A program made the position numbers and the translations under genes. Positions 37,256 through 47,776 of a stretch of DNA of 64,000 bases are shown piece by piece. Source of the stretch: Cryptomeria japonica (taxonomy: Eukaryota > Streptophyta > Pinopsida > Cupressales > Cupressaceae); assembly GCF_030272615.1 (NCBI RefSeq), contig NC_081412.1, forward strand, positions 480,743,657 through 480,807,656, given 5' to 3'. Under the pieces are notes generated by a model that had not been told where the DNA came from, did not search any database, and was given only the letters and a program-made list of their open reading frames with translations. Positions within the stretch are counted from its first letter, which is position 1; each line of letters begins with the position of its first letter.

Positions 37256-37935
37256 TTATGGAGGTAAAGGTTGAGTATTTAAATCACTTTTGTTTCCCCT
37301 AGTGGTCAGAGTAAGGGGAGGCACATCCTTCCCATCATCGTCATCAGTTATGAAGGCAGACACCTCCTCGTACCCTTGCTTCCAGTACTAAGTGCGTTGT
37401 GCACAAACATCTAGCATGCCCTACATCTGGTCACTTGTGATTTTTCTGCTTTTAGCGCATGCCTCACACACTACCTCTTGTCTCTCATTTGCCATCTGCA
37501 GTCTATGCACTTCTAGCTCAAGGTCCATATTCTTATCATCAAAGTCCATGACTTTGTTATTGAGTTCCATGCATTTCTTATTGGGTTCAGTGCATCTCCT
37601 TTTCACTTAAGTGAATCTCCATTCAAGATCAGAAACAATCCCCTTTAGCCTTTTATTTTTCAGTGTGGGCCATTTTGACCTTCTACGTTAGCAGTTCTAC
37701 ATGCATGGCGTCAAACTTTATTTTGTCCATCCCATCATTCCAATCTACAAAGGGTGGTGGTGGTTGTCTTGCAAACTTCCCTAAACTGTCGTCAAAGGTG
37801 AGAACATCGGGCATCCCATTCACCTATGAATTCATAGTAGGTGTTTCGTTCTCTGGAACAAATGTTTCAACACCCTTTCTTTTTCCTGTCCCTTCTCTTC
37901 CCATTTCCATCCTTGCAAACAATGCCAAAAAATAA
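37256..37935 (-). pseudogene. C-terminal exon(s) of a minus-strand gene-like locus, coiled coil
   Basis: Read on the minus strand from about 37830, the frame gives MPDVLTFDDSLGKFARQPPP then DAMHVELLT. After a one-base frame change it gives a long charged helix (37606-37421) containing MELNNKVMDFDDKNMDLELE. It ends in an acidic tail, SAFITDDDDGKDVPPLTL, with a TAA at 37256-37258. Stops at about 37418 and 37391 are TAG, and each could be a C-to-T change from CAG. The coiled coil suggests oligomerisation; the function is unknown. It is the most downstream part of the locus whose other exons lie at 39.0-41.4 and 48.9-50.3 kb. Confidence 0.5.
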
Positions 37936-39049
37936 GTATCAGTACACAGCTAGGCAAGATAACATGAAAAATGAAAGAAACAATAGTTTATGCCAACACG
38001 AAACGAACAGGTATCTATTGCATTTTCGCATGAATAACATTATGTAGAATACAAAAGTTAATGTGTTCACTAAAGTTAACATGTTCACTAAACTGGGCAC
38101 TTGGGTGGCAGGTTACTTGCCAATTGGGAATCCATGTTTTGGGAAGATAACTCCATCACTCACCACTCATCGTCTTGCATCCAACTTATTACACATCTGC
38201 CATGAAACTATAACACAACTCTGTTGTTTTTTAATTGATTTTTTTTTGTTATTTTTTTGTTGTTAATTCATTTCAGATTCAGTGTTAAAAAACAAACAAT
38301 AACAATGGTATATTGAACTGTCATAATCTACAGTGGAAAGAGCACATGGTTCACAATTTCAATCAAACATTATGCTTGATCTGTATACATAAAAGAGTTG
38401 CATGAACCCTATTGCTACGCAATAACAAAACCTATGCATATGCAATAAGAGACCTTGAACAAAAATTGAATAATAAACGACTATCATCGACTTTATTCTA
38501 CCATCCACTATCATTATTAAAAATGTTGTGCACCAAAGACAAGTTTTTGAAGTTATTAAAGGGTAGTTGATGGTGTAGGATCACCATGAAACAGTCCAAC
38601 AAATCAAGCCTTTACAGTTATGTTGCTTAAAATAGCAGGAAAGGTTGAAAATAAAGTATAGTTCATTTAAAACGAAAACAATAATTGAGAGGGTTTAAAA
38701 TATGGTAAGGTAAAAGCCATCTTAATATAATATCTCCAAATCCCATCTGAATAGTCTATCAAGACTGATCTTCCACCACAGTATCTCCCTGTAAATATTA
38801 GGAAAGAGGAACAACAACACAAATCAAAAAATATTATCGCCTCCACTGTCTAGATTGCGCAATGGAGTTGACAACACCGTAAAATACTTTACGCTTCTTC
38901 TCATGCTTATGCAACTCGAGAGGGGTGATTCCAAGTGGTCATAGCCTCTAACTTACCCGTCTGATCACAGGGCCACGTTTAACATCCTCTTTTTGTGGCT
39001 TGACACTTTCGCAAACTTTATCCAGCCACATACAAATGACATCATACGA
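37936..39049. other. Probable intron or non-coding part of the minus-strand locus
   Basis: AT-rich and without coding-like frames. It lies between the coiled-coil exon and the exon at 39050-39460, so an intron is likely if the locus is a single gene. Confidence 0.4.
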
Positions 39050-39460
39050 GTGCTACCTATTTCATTCCATTAGAATAAGATAAATGATGGAATGAGAAGA
39101 TGAAGGAAGGGATCTTGTCATCTTTGAAATTTACCATGGGTGGGGAATAGACCAAGTCTTCAATAGGCCACACCACCCATGAGTTTAGGGAATTCGACAA
39201 GACATCGGCGAAAGGACCTTGGCAAGGCAGTTGTACATTTGCATCAAAGAATTTCATGATGCGAGCTATACCAGAATCTCATGGGACTTGAATAGTATGA
39301 CACATTACACCCTTCCCCGGGCCATCAACAACGCCTTCCCCAACCACTGCCCCATCCACTAGTAGGTGGAATTCAACTCCAACAACAACAACGTGAGCAT
39401 CTTCATTGGCACACTCTTCTTTGTTTTCCATGGTTGCTTGCATCAGTAATGAGTGGACGC
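39050..39460 (-). pseudogene. Exon of the minus-strand locus; weak CACTA-transposase-like segment
   Basis: The minus frame reads AHVVVVGVEFHLLVDGAVVG, then GPGKGVMCHTIQVP, a single TGA (about 39279-39281), and on in the same frame to FDANVQLPCQGPFADVLSN and SWVVWPIEDLVYSPP. The phrase VxWPxxxL following a short acidic/hydrophobic block recalls the C-terminal segment of plant En/Spm (CACTA)-type TNP1-like proteins. That similarity is from memory of the family pattern and is weak. The frame ends at about 39057. Exon edges are not certain. Confidence 0.4.
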
Positions 39461-39538
39461 GGTTGCTTAAATAGATTTTTTTATAGATGACCATCAAACA
39501 TAGGCAAATCAATTCATGGCAATGTAATAGAATAGTAC

Positions 39539-39652
39539 CAAAATATTTGTCTCTCCCAGCCCATTTCCCCCATCGTGGTCACGATTTGCATTTGTACATC
39601 CATCATCATTTCCCCCAGACTCTTTCTCAATGCTTTCTTCTATCAGATTATG
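39539..39652 (-). pseudogene. Acidic exon, 114 bp, phase 0
   Basis: On the minus strand TTTTGCAG precedes the exon and GTACTATT follows it, giving AG and GT splice borders. The 38 codons read HNLIEESIEKESGGNDDG and continue with Asp/Asn/Gly-rich sequence to ETNIL, with no stop. Its acidic Gly/Glu/Asp composition and CAT first codon resemble the exon at 49143-49349, which suggests an old exon duplication; this is inference. Confidence 0.5.
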
Positions 39653-39844
39653 CTGCAAAATGTGACACATTGTACAAGAGTGTAAGTACACATTAAACCC
39701 ATATGCCTAGGAACACTACTGGACCAAGGCCGATGAATTTTACATGACTAAGGCAATAACAGGAACACAGATAATGGACACAAACCACAACAACATAAAA
39801 AATTCTTTTCTCATCGCCTGTTATGTAAAATAAGAGCCCAATAC

Positions 39845-40003
39845 CTATTCATCTCTGCTCTTATCCTCCAATGTCTGCCCCAATTTAGTAGACTCCTCTA
39901 CAATCTTCTCGCCACTGCATGCACTCAAATTTCTATTCAACGTCTCCTTCAGCTTCTCCCTCCAAACAAACTTCTGAAGTTTCTCATCCAATACCATGAC
40001 CAA
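39845..40003 (-). pseudogene. Repeat-type exon 1, 159 bp, phase 0
   Basis: The borders are TATGCAG at the acceptor and GTATTGGG at the donor. The frame begins LVMVLDEKLQKF and carries LSACSGEKIVEESTKLGQ. The last codon is TAG where the paralogous exon at 40090-40404 has CAG, so a C-to-T change explains the stop. The exon is homologous to that neighbour and arose by local duplication. Confidence 0.55.
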
Positions 40004-40089
40004 CTGCATACAAAAAAGAGTTACTCTATAGTATAACACACCATGTGATGATATAGCACTACTTGTCATGCACAATGGCACCGCAATAC

Positions 40090-40404
40090 CTGTTCATCTT
40101 TGCACCTATCCTCCAACCTCTGGCCCAGTTCAGGAGACTGCTCTGCAATCATCTCACCACTGCATGCACTTGGTTTTTCAATCGTCGTCTCCTTCACCTT
40201 CTTCCTCCTAACAAACATCCTAGATTTTGGACTTGGTTTTTGGGGAACACTACACACAGTGTCATCAGGCAATTGCATTGATTTTTCTTTGCTCCTATTG
40301 TCCATCGTTTGACCCAATTCAAGAGACTGCTCTGTAATCTTCTTGGAATTGCATGCACCCAATTTTTCATTTGATGTCTCCTTCAACTTCTTCTACCAAA
40401 CTAA
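40090..40404 (-). pseudogene. Repeat-type exon 2, 315 bp, two repeat units, phase 0
   Basis: The exon runs from an acceptor GTATCAG to a donor GTATTGCG. It holds two copies of the unit seen once in 39845-40003: LGACNSKKITEQSLELGQ and PSACSGEMIAEQSPELGQ. An early TAG (about 40393) breaks the frame. The unit is about 60-70 residues, basic at its start and Glu/Gln-rich at its end. Function unknown. Confidence 0.55.
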
Positions 40405-40552
40405 CTGATACCTAACAGACAACCGAGGTTTTCAACTTTCTTTTTTGGGCACACTACGTTCTGTGTCATCCAATACCATGGGACACTCCATGCTCCCTCC
40501 ATGGACCCTATCAAAATCAACCTACAATGACATGGACGAAATAGTCAACATA

Positions 40553-41000
40553 CTACACAGTGGAGTGCAAAGCATACCATGCAATGAAAGCACACATATG
40601 GACAGGCCAATAGACAATGACCTTCGATGACAAATGTGTGGCCTCATCTGAAGTCAGCCTTGTTTTTTGTGTGAAGTTCTTTTTTTTCTTGCTTCCTCGA
40701 TGAATCAGATGCAAGCTCATTGACTGGCACGTTTGTTTCAGGATCTGAAGTCCGCCTTGTTTTTTCTGCAACATTCTTCTTTTTTGCTTCCCCGACAAAA
40801 CAAATGCACCCTCATTTGTTTCAGGATCTGAAGTCCGCCTTGTTTTTTCTACAACATTCTTCATTTTTTGCTTCCCCAATAAAACAGGTGCACCCTCATT
40901 TGTTTCAGGATTTGAAGTTGGTCTTGTTTTTTCTGCAACATTCTTCTTTTTTTGCTTCCCCAATGAAATAGATGCAACCTCATTCACTGGCACGTTTGTT
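40553..41000 (-). pseudogene. Exon(s) with 84-bp (28-residue) coding repeats
   Basis: On the minus strand the repeat reads GKQKKKNVAEKTRPTSNPET, then GKQKMKNVVEKTRRTSDPET, then decays. On the plus strand the unit starts GGATCTGAAG at 40741, 40824 and 40908, so two intervals are 83 and 84 bp. The 83-bp unit has lost one base and shifts the frame. A fourth, more diverged unit lies at about 40655-40740. The Lys-rich block followed by a Ser/Thr/Pro/Glu block suggests a disordered nuclear segment; this is a guess. Confidence 0.5.
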
Positions 41001-41104
41001 TCGCGATTAACCTTTGATGCCAGAACCTCCTCACCATGGCCTACATTGTCACTTAAAATCTAGGCAGCAGGATAGGATAGCTCAATAAGACATTCTTCAG
41101 ATGT

Positions 41105-41436
41105 TTAAAGGAATTTAGTAAACTGTAAAACAATATGATCGCTAAAAATTAACTCTGTTGCAATATTCTTTCTTTCCAGTAACTCTAAAACCTTCTTCCT
41201 TCTTGCCTCCCTAACTGAACTGTTGTCATACACTCGCATTGCTTCCTTTATCTCTTCCTTCCCTTTAGTGGGAAGCTCATCATGTGTTTTCTTGCTATAT
41301 TTCATGTACACCCGGTCAGTGACATGTTTTTTTTGCATACTATGTCGTACACCCATTTGGTATTTGATATTAGACTCCCTCTTTTTCAAGTACATCAGCA
41401 ATTTATTCATATGATCTGTGTTGTGTTGTCCACTAC
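41105..41436 (-). pseudogene. Exon of the minus-strand locus, cut by the retrotransposon
   Basis: The frame runs from the retrotransposon edge downward and reads GQHNTDHMNKLLMYLKKRES, then VYMKYSKKTHDELPTKGKEE, to a TAA at 41105-41107. It is open, basic and helical. The LTR element at 41437 interrupts its upstream side, and the flanking TSD ACTAC is at 41432-41436. No family recognised. Confidence 0.5.
41432..41436. other. Target-site duplication (ACTAC), left copy
   Basis: The five bases ACTAC directly precede the TGTTGG start of the 5' LTR and are repeated at 48863-48867 directly after the CA end of the 3' LTR. A 5-bp duplication is typical of LTR-retrotransposon integration and shows that both ends belong to one insertion. 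Confidence 0.95.
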
Positions 41437-42522
41437 TGTTGGTATTTTGATGATGTTTAGTTGTGATTGTCATTGATGGACACACACTTATTTGATGAAT
41501 GTATTATTGTCAACCGGTAGCTGTTCTAACCAGTATTGTATGAATAGTCTTTATTTGATTGAAGACTATCAATGTTTTAAAGAAGAAGCTTATCGGTCAA
41601 GTGGTATGAAGACCTCAAGCGGAATGGAGACCTCGAGCGGCAGTTAATCTTTTGATCAAATTGACTATGATCAAGTTTTCCAGTCTTCACCTGCTAACCG
41701 GTGATTGGTATATATAATTAATCGGTATACATGTAATGTGTGATGAGTTATCATCCACCGACACTTTAGCGGTGTTTCTGTGTCGTGTTACCAAATGTGT
41801 CTAGATACACTGTACCTAGGAAATTGTAATCTAATCCTATTGGACCGATATGAAATCAAGTTCCTATTTAAGGACATCATGTCTAGGGTTTTAAATAGTA
41901 GAAGAGAAGTTGATATGTGCGAGTCTTTGAAAGGAAAGGTATCTCGTGACTAAGATTGAGAGTGCAAAGCATAGAAGACTAAAGTAATGCTTGAATGCAT
42001 TAACAAGGAGTTATCGGGGATCTAATCAAGCATTCTGTGCTACTATCTAGATCTTTCACTTATTGATTACTAATATCTTTGACAAGTCTAAAACCCTTAA
42101 CCAGTAGGCCCAACCTAGCCTATTGTAAATCCTCTAACAAGGTGGTTCGTAGTTGTGGATATGAAATCCTTTGACAGGGTAGTCTTTAACATGACTTATC
42201 TCCTAACATAGATCTGGATTCCTAATAGGATTTGTTCTGGTGAAGAACATTGTAAGACCTTAACCGGTCTGGTTACTATTCTGCAAATAGTTGACTTGTG
42301 AGTTTTACTCAACGTGGTTTTTCCCATTTGGGTTTCCACGTCAAAATATCTTGTGTTATGATGATTGTGCTTTTATGGGTGAATGCTTTATTTTCTATTT
42401 GGCTTATTTATGTTTTAACCAGTTTATTGTTTAAGCTACTACACCGGTCTACTGGAAAATTGTTTAAGAGTTTGGTTAAGTTTTTAGGCATACTAATTCA
42501 CCCCCCCTCTTAGTATTCATCA
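41437..42522 (+). mobile_element. 5' LTR (1,086 bp)
   Basis: It starts TGTTGGTATTTTGATGATG and ends TATTCATCA, with TG...CA termini. The 3' LTR (47777-48862) has the same length. TATTTAAG at about 41865-41872 is the most likely promoter TATA-like element. A C-run (42500-42507) lies just inside the 3' edge. Confidence 0.95.
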
Positions 42523-42524
42523 AT

Positions 42525-42537
42525 TGGTATCAGAGCC
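42525..42537 (+). other. Primer-binding site, initiator tRNA-Met type
   Basis: TGGTATCAGAGCC starts two bases after the 5' LTR end. It matches the usual plant retrotransposon site complementary to the 3' end of initiator tRNA-Met. Confidence 0.9.
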
Positions 42538-42572
42538 AACCTTTCCATAAGTCTAACCAGCTGAAAGGAGAT

Positions 42573-43831
42573 ATGGGAGAATACAGTATGAGGGAACTCA
42601 CTCACCATTTGGCTGAATCTGAGAAAGCCTATGATGAACTCAAGATCAAGTTTAAAGCCTCTTTAGTCAAGAGAAGAGAGCTTGCTGAGCAGTTGATGGA
42701 ACTTACCAAAAATAGCTCCTCTGATGAAGCAGACATGGATGCCCTAGTTGGAGAAGTGGATAAACTAAATGAATCCAAAACTAACCTAAGGAGGGAGTTA
42801 GAAGGAGTGACTATCAGGATGAGTCAGGAACTGGAAAATAGGAGAAAAGCTGAAGATTTGGTAAAAGACAAGGAGCATGAGATGTTTAAATTAAAGCAAG
42901 AAGTTGGTACCATTACCGCTTATCTACAGGAGGGTAAAGAAAAGAAAGAAGAAATGCAAGCTGAACTGAATGTAGCTTTCTCTCAAAATGAGACCTTGGT
43001 GAAGACCAATGATGCCCTTTCCAAGCAACTTGCTGAGACCAAAGAAATACTTGCTAAGTTCAACCGGAGAAAACTGGAATCAGTAAAACCATCAAAGGAT
43101 ACCACTAGACTTGGTTTCTCTGGATACAAGGAAGGTGCGACCTCTGAACCAAGAATGATACACTGAAGAAACAATCAGCACCTAAGGACAACAACGGAAG
43201 TAAAAGTAAGCAAAAGTTGAAACCTGTCTACTTTAACTGTCTTAAGGAAGGACATACTACCAATGTATGTAGGAGCAAACCTTACAATAATTTTCCTTAT
43301 TTTCAAAATAATGTGGCTAGACCTGGTAGATTTAATGGTTACTGTTATACATGCAACAAGTTTGGGCATAGAGCTTTTGAGTGTAGGTCAGTTATCAACA
43401 ACTCTGGAAATAATCCACCAAGATCCAATGGAGCCGCCCCTAAAAACCAAAACCCAAACCAGTATAGAATCCTCGACCACCAGTCAAATTATTGTGAAGC
43501 GGCAACTAGTTGGAGAGCAACCTGTCTAATCTATCGTGGTAGCGGTCACACTATTGCAACATGCATAAGGAAGAATGGAAATGTGAACACTGGACCATGG
43601 AGAACACCTGGAATGGTATGCTATCACTGCAACAAACCGGGACACACCACCAGAGCATGTAGACTGAGAAAGAATCCACCGAGAAACATACTGATCAACA
43701 CTGAAGGGAAGATTGATATTGAAACCGTTCAAGCGGATATGGACAAAACTTGGAAAAATAAATTTGAAGTGAAGCCACATGATGAACTAGTTTCCACACC
43801 AAGTGTGGAAATCCCTGAATTAGTCAACTGA
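42573..43831 (+). pseudogene. Gag-like protein: coiled coil plus four zinc knuckles, one frameshift
   Basis: ATG 42573 lies 36 bp past the PBS. The first 200 residues are charged and heptad-like (HHLAESEKAYDELKIKFKAS and onward), a coiled coil that may replace the usual capsid domain. Near 43150 the frame shifts by one base. The continuation to 43831 carries four knuckles: FNCLKEGHTTNVC (first Cys lost), CYTCNKFGHRAFEC (intact), CLIYRGSGHTIATC (second Cys changed) and CYHCNKPGHTTRAC (intact). These bind RNA in retroelement Gag. No standard capsid motif is evident, so the protein is a highly modified Gag. Confidence 0.75.
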
Positions 43832-44291
43832 GCTTCAAAAAGCTTAGGGGGAACATATCGGTATAAATATTTAGAAACCCCCAGAGTATATCGGTAAGGC
43901 ACTTTTATCGATAGTTGTTACCTGTCAATAGATAGAAGAATTGAAGCGGTAAAAAGTAAAATTAGGGTTTGAACCCTAATAGTGATGCATTTATTATGGT
44001 AGGTGGGAGTGTGTTTAAAAGTGACTTTTGTCATCATTTCTACTTACCTAGCTGCCGAGAAACTTCGTTTAAGCTGAGTAGTGCAACTAGAGCATTTCAT
44101 CTCGCATTTGAAAGAATTTAGAAAGAAATCTTGCTCAAATCTTGCAACTGTTTCATACTATCTGTGTGAAAGTCAAAGTGGTAATCAAGCGTCTGGAGAA
44201 GTGTGTTTTTCTAGTCATCAACAAACCCTAAAGCTCAAAGAATAAAGGCATTTCTCTTTGAAACATCCTTATCATTTGGAATCAGTTTGAT
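43832..44291 (+). other. Non-coding spacer between the two frames of the element
   Basis: About 460 bp lies between the end of the gag-like frame and the ATG at 44292. It has no open frame of note. It may hold a promoter or splice acceptor for the second frame; I see no clear signal. Confidence 0.45.
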
Positions 44292-47200
44292 ATGGCATCT
44301 GCATCTAATGTCCCCTCTAGTTCTACTGAACCTGAGGACACACCTGAGCTTCTTAGGATGAGATATAATGCCCTATCCTGAATTCCCGCTGGAGTCATTG
44401 TCCAAGGCGATGTTACTGGATATATTGATTGTAAACTAGAAGACCTAGGGTCTCTAGTAATTCACTCCCAGTTGAGTTTGTTCTGTGGAGGTGATAAAAA
44501 GATTAAACTCGAATATAGCATAATAGAGAAGAAGAAATTGCACAATGCAGTTTACTTTCTCGAAGAATTTACCAAGGAACACATCAGGATTATCCTCAGT
44601 AGGGTTCATGGTGACAAAATGTACCTTGAACGAACACATGACATTACACCGAAGGCAATTCATTCCGTGACCAGATTCTACAATAGTGAGGAAGTGCGCA
44701 TTCTTCGGAAAATCCCTAAAATGAAAGTAATGGAGCTCACCGGTTCAGTAAGTGATCAACGAGAAATGACTATCAATACCATTAGAGATGATTTGGTGAA
44801 ATATGCATGTATGGTAATTGGGTATAGAATATTTTATGCTAGCAGAATGAATTATGTTCCTTCAGCTGTGGTGCATGTCGCTTACAGAATGATAAAAGAG
44901 AATGCAAAATGTGATCTATGTACCTGTATGAAGAATCAACTCTTAGAGAACCTAAAGTCAATCAAATCAGATAAATCTCAGAAGTTCAAGTTTGGTCAAT
45001 TACTAATTGGTTTATTTTTCTACTTTCAAAGATAATTTCCTAGAGTCGGTGATGTTGAATGGTCAACTGATCTACCAGTTACCAGACAAATAAAGGAGAG
45101 TCTGCAAGTAGTAGGAACTGCATATCCAGAGACTTTGAACAAGTATTTTGGTGAATTCAAACTAAAAATGAACCAAAGAATGAGAATATCTGGTGATTTA
45201 GTTAAAGAATATGAAGATGACATATGTTTCACCATCAAAATAGATGAATGCATAATGGAAGCAGTTGAACTCAGAAAAGATGTAGTTGGGCCTATGGCCT
45301 ATGAAGTGGTAAATGATATATTGATAGGATACACCTCAACCCTACTAGCCTCACCACTGGATCCCAAAAAGAAGAGGGCTAGTACTTATTTAGAGAGAAT
45401 CAAATCTAGTGAGGAATCAAAGGAGCTAAAAGGTAAAGCAACACCATCGGCATCAGCACCGGTTACATCTGTTGCTAAACCCAAAGTGACCAAAAGGTCA
45501 CTTGCTAAAAATAAACTAGAGGCTATTCGGGAAAAGGTGTTCAAATGAACACGGAAAACTAGGAATCACTCACCAAATCCAGAAGACTCTGAATCAGAGG
45601 TAGAAGTGAAGAAGACAAGGCAATCTACCAATAAGGTGAAGTCAATCTGTAATGTACCTACAATCTTTGCACTGGTAAACTTAGATATTTCTTCTTACAA
45701 GCCTATGACACATTGTCAAAGGACCATAAAGAATATTAGAAGAAAATTCCTTGATGATTTAAAGGATTATTTTGATGATTTCAATGATAATGAAAAGGAG
45801 GAGGTTGAACAAGAACTCATTAAATATCTATGCATAAATGATCGATCACCTTCTGAGATTAAATCTGTTACATCTAAATCCTTGTATGATTCTTTGGACA
45901 ACAAATGGCGCATTGCTATTGACAAGGAGCAAGACATTAGGGAGAAAATTTCTGCTCAATATTTTCCAGATGTCTCTAATTCATAATTGTTTGATCTCAT
46001 TGATAAGAACAAAGGCATTTTCTTCATGCAAAAAAGAAGACTTCTACTGCTCGAAGGCAAATTTTTTGAAGTGGAAAAAGATACCCATTTGAAGGTGAAA
46101 ATTGTTGTTGACATGCAAAGAGTACAACAAGCTAATTGGCTAGCTGAACAAGAGCTTGATCTATCCACAACCAAACCTGATGTAGTCTTTGACAGTATGG
46201 GTGAAAAAATAGTAGAACAAAATGACCCTATTGATGTTGATGCACTAGAAATAGAAGATATCACTCTAGATAAGGAGCAAGCTGAAAAAGAAAGATTAGA
46301 GAAAGAAAAGGAAGAGAAAGCAGAAAATGAGAAACTTGAAAAGGAGAAAGCAGAGAAAGAAAAACAAGAGATAGAACAAGCAGAGAAAGCGTGATAGGAA
46401 AAGAAGAAAATGGAAGAAGAGGAAAAGAAGAAAAAGGAGGAAGAGGAGAAGAAGAGAAAGGAAGAAGATGAGAAAAAGAAAAAGGAAGAAGAAGAAAAGA
46501 GGAAAGAAATAGAGAAGAAGAAGGAAGAGGAGAAACAGAGAGAAGAAGAGAGAAAGAAACAAGAGGAGAAGGTTGTCAAGCTAGCCCAAGAAAGAGATGA
46601 AGAGGAGAAGCGAAGACAAGCAGAGGTCAAAGTCAAAGAAGGAGAACAGATTCCTAAGGCAATGGGAGATCAAGCCAAGCAGGTTGATTCCACCAATTCC
46701 ACTGATTTGACTCTTACATGTCTAACCCAATCGGCTAATGAAACTAAGCTACTATGAAGCATTCACTTAGCTCAGGAAAGATCAGAAGGACTAAGGAAAA
46801 AGAAAGAACAAGATGTCATTCAGATTGTCATTGACACCCTCTCCAATCTAATCCCTGGTACTAATCTCCCTAGTACCTATTCCTCACTGGCTAAGCTCAA
46901 ACTACTCTACACAGTAGATGACCAGGTACAATGTTTGGAAGATGTTGCCCAGGCCACTGCAAAGAAAAGCCATGAAAAGGCACTTGCAGTTACCTTAATA
47001 CAACACATGAATGATGACCGGGAAAAACTGGTTAAACAGAAAAATAATATAAGGTCAGCTATGGGTGAAGGTCACCTACTCTTGAGTAAAATCTGTCAAC
47101 CTCACTTGTTCTATGAAGATGCTCTGAAGCAAAAGACACTATTACAAATAGAGTTGCAAAAATACATCGACAACTTCAAACTGCCCTATAATATGTTCAT

Positions 47201-47525
47201 AGCATATGGACACTCTATTCATCATTATCAGCATCAAATTGCCAAGCTTGACTCAGAAATCTGCAATCGGACTCGAGATTTGCAGGAGCTTCAGTTGCTC
47301 CTATTGCCTAAATTGTAGGTACTCCAGAAATGCTTTCTGAACCTAGAAGCTATCACTATGACACAGGAGTTGAGCACCATAGATGCAATGGAAGAACTCG
47401 CCTTCCAAATGAAGACCGAGAATGAAATTGCTGCCTCACTTCTTGAGTCATGGTCCTCAGATATGAAGGAATTTCTACAAAACTTTAAATCTCTTTTTGA
47501 GAAATTTTATTCTTTGTTGTCATAA
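44292..47525 (+). pseudogene. 1,077-codon cargo frame of unknown function with KE-rich coiled coil
   Basis: From ATG 44292 to TAA 47523-47525 the same frame persists for 3.2 kb without any indel. It is broken by eight stops, at 44379, 45033, 45546, 45984, 46392, 46395, 46755 and 47316; each could come from CGA, CAA or CAG by one C-to-T change. Residues 1-420 are globular (for example KIPKMKVMELTGSVSDQREM) and unrecognised. Residues about 430-570 are charged. Residues about 660-780 are an extreme Lys/Glu coiled coil. The C-terminal 200 residues form a second helical region (DREKLVKQKNNIRSAMGEG). No catalytic motif is visible. It could be a captured host gene or a structural Gag partner. Confidence 0.7.
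46270..46620 (+). repeat. Purine-rich Lys/Glu codon tract within the cargo frame
   Basis: The plus strand is almost all A and G for about 350 bp, made of GAA/GAG/AAG codons. The opposite strand gives low-complexity Ser/Phe frames that are mere shadows. Such tracts expand by slippage and could form triplex-prone DNA; the in-frame length has stayed a multiple of three. Confidence 0.8.
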
Positions 47526-47764
47526 ACACATACTCTATTTCTATGTTATGCAAACTGGCAATATTTTGTATTTGCTTTGTCATTGTTGGCAAAGGGGCAG
47601 TAGTGTATCTATCTTCAAATTTTGACGAGTATTTTTGCACATACTTATAATTTTTGCAAAGGGAATAGTGTATATGCTTAGGGGGAGTAATTCTGCTTAT
47701 GACATTCTTTTTCTGTTAAAACACTTAGATGTCAATTTTTTTCCTAAGTGTTGCCATCAATGCC

Positions 47765-47776
47765 AAAGGGGGAGAT
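47765..47776 (+). other. Polypurine tract of the element
   Basis: AAAGGGGGAGA directly precedes the 3' LTR start at 47777, with one T between. It primes plus-strand DNA synthesis in LTR retroelements. Confidence 0.9.

Noticed and set aside
45956-46636. Long minus-strand frame rich in Ser and Phe
   Set aside because: It is the complement of the Lys/Glu codon tract of the plus-strand cargo frame; low complexity and no domain.
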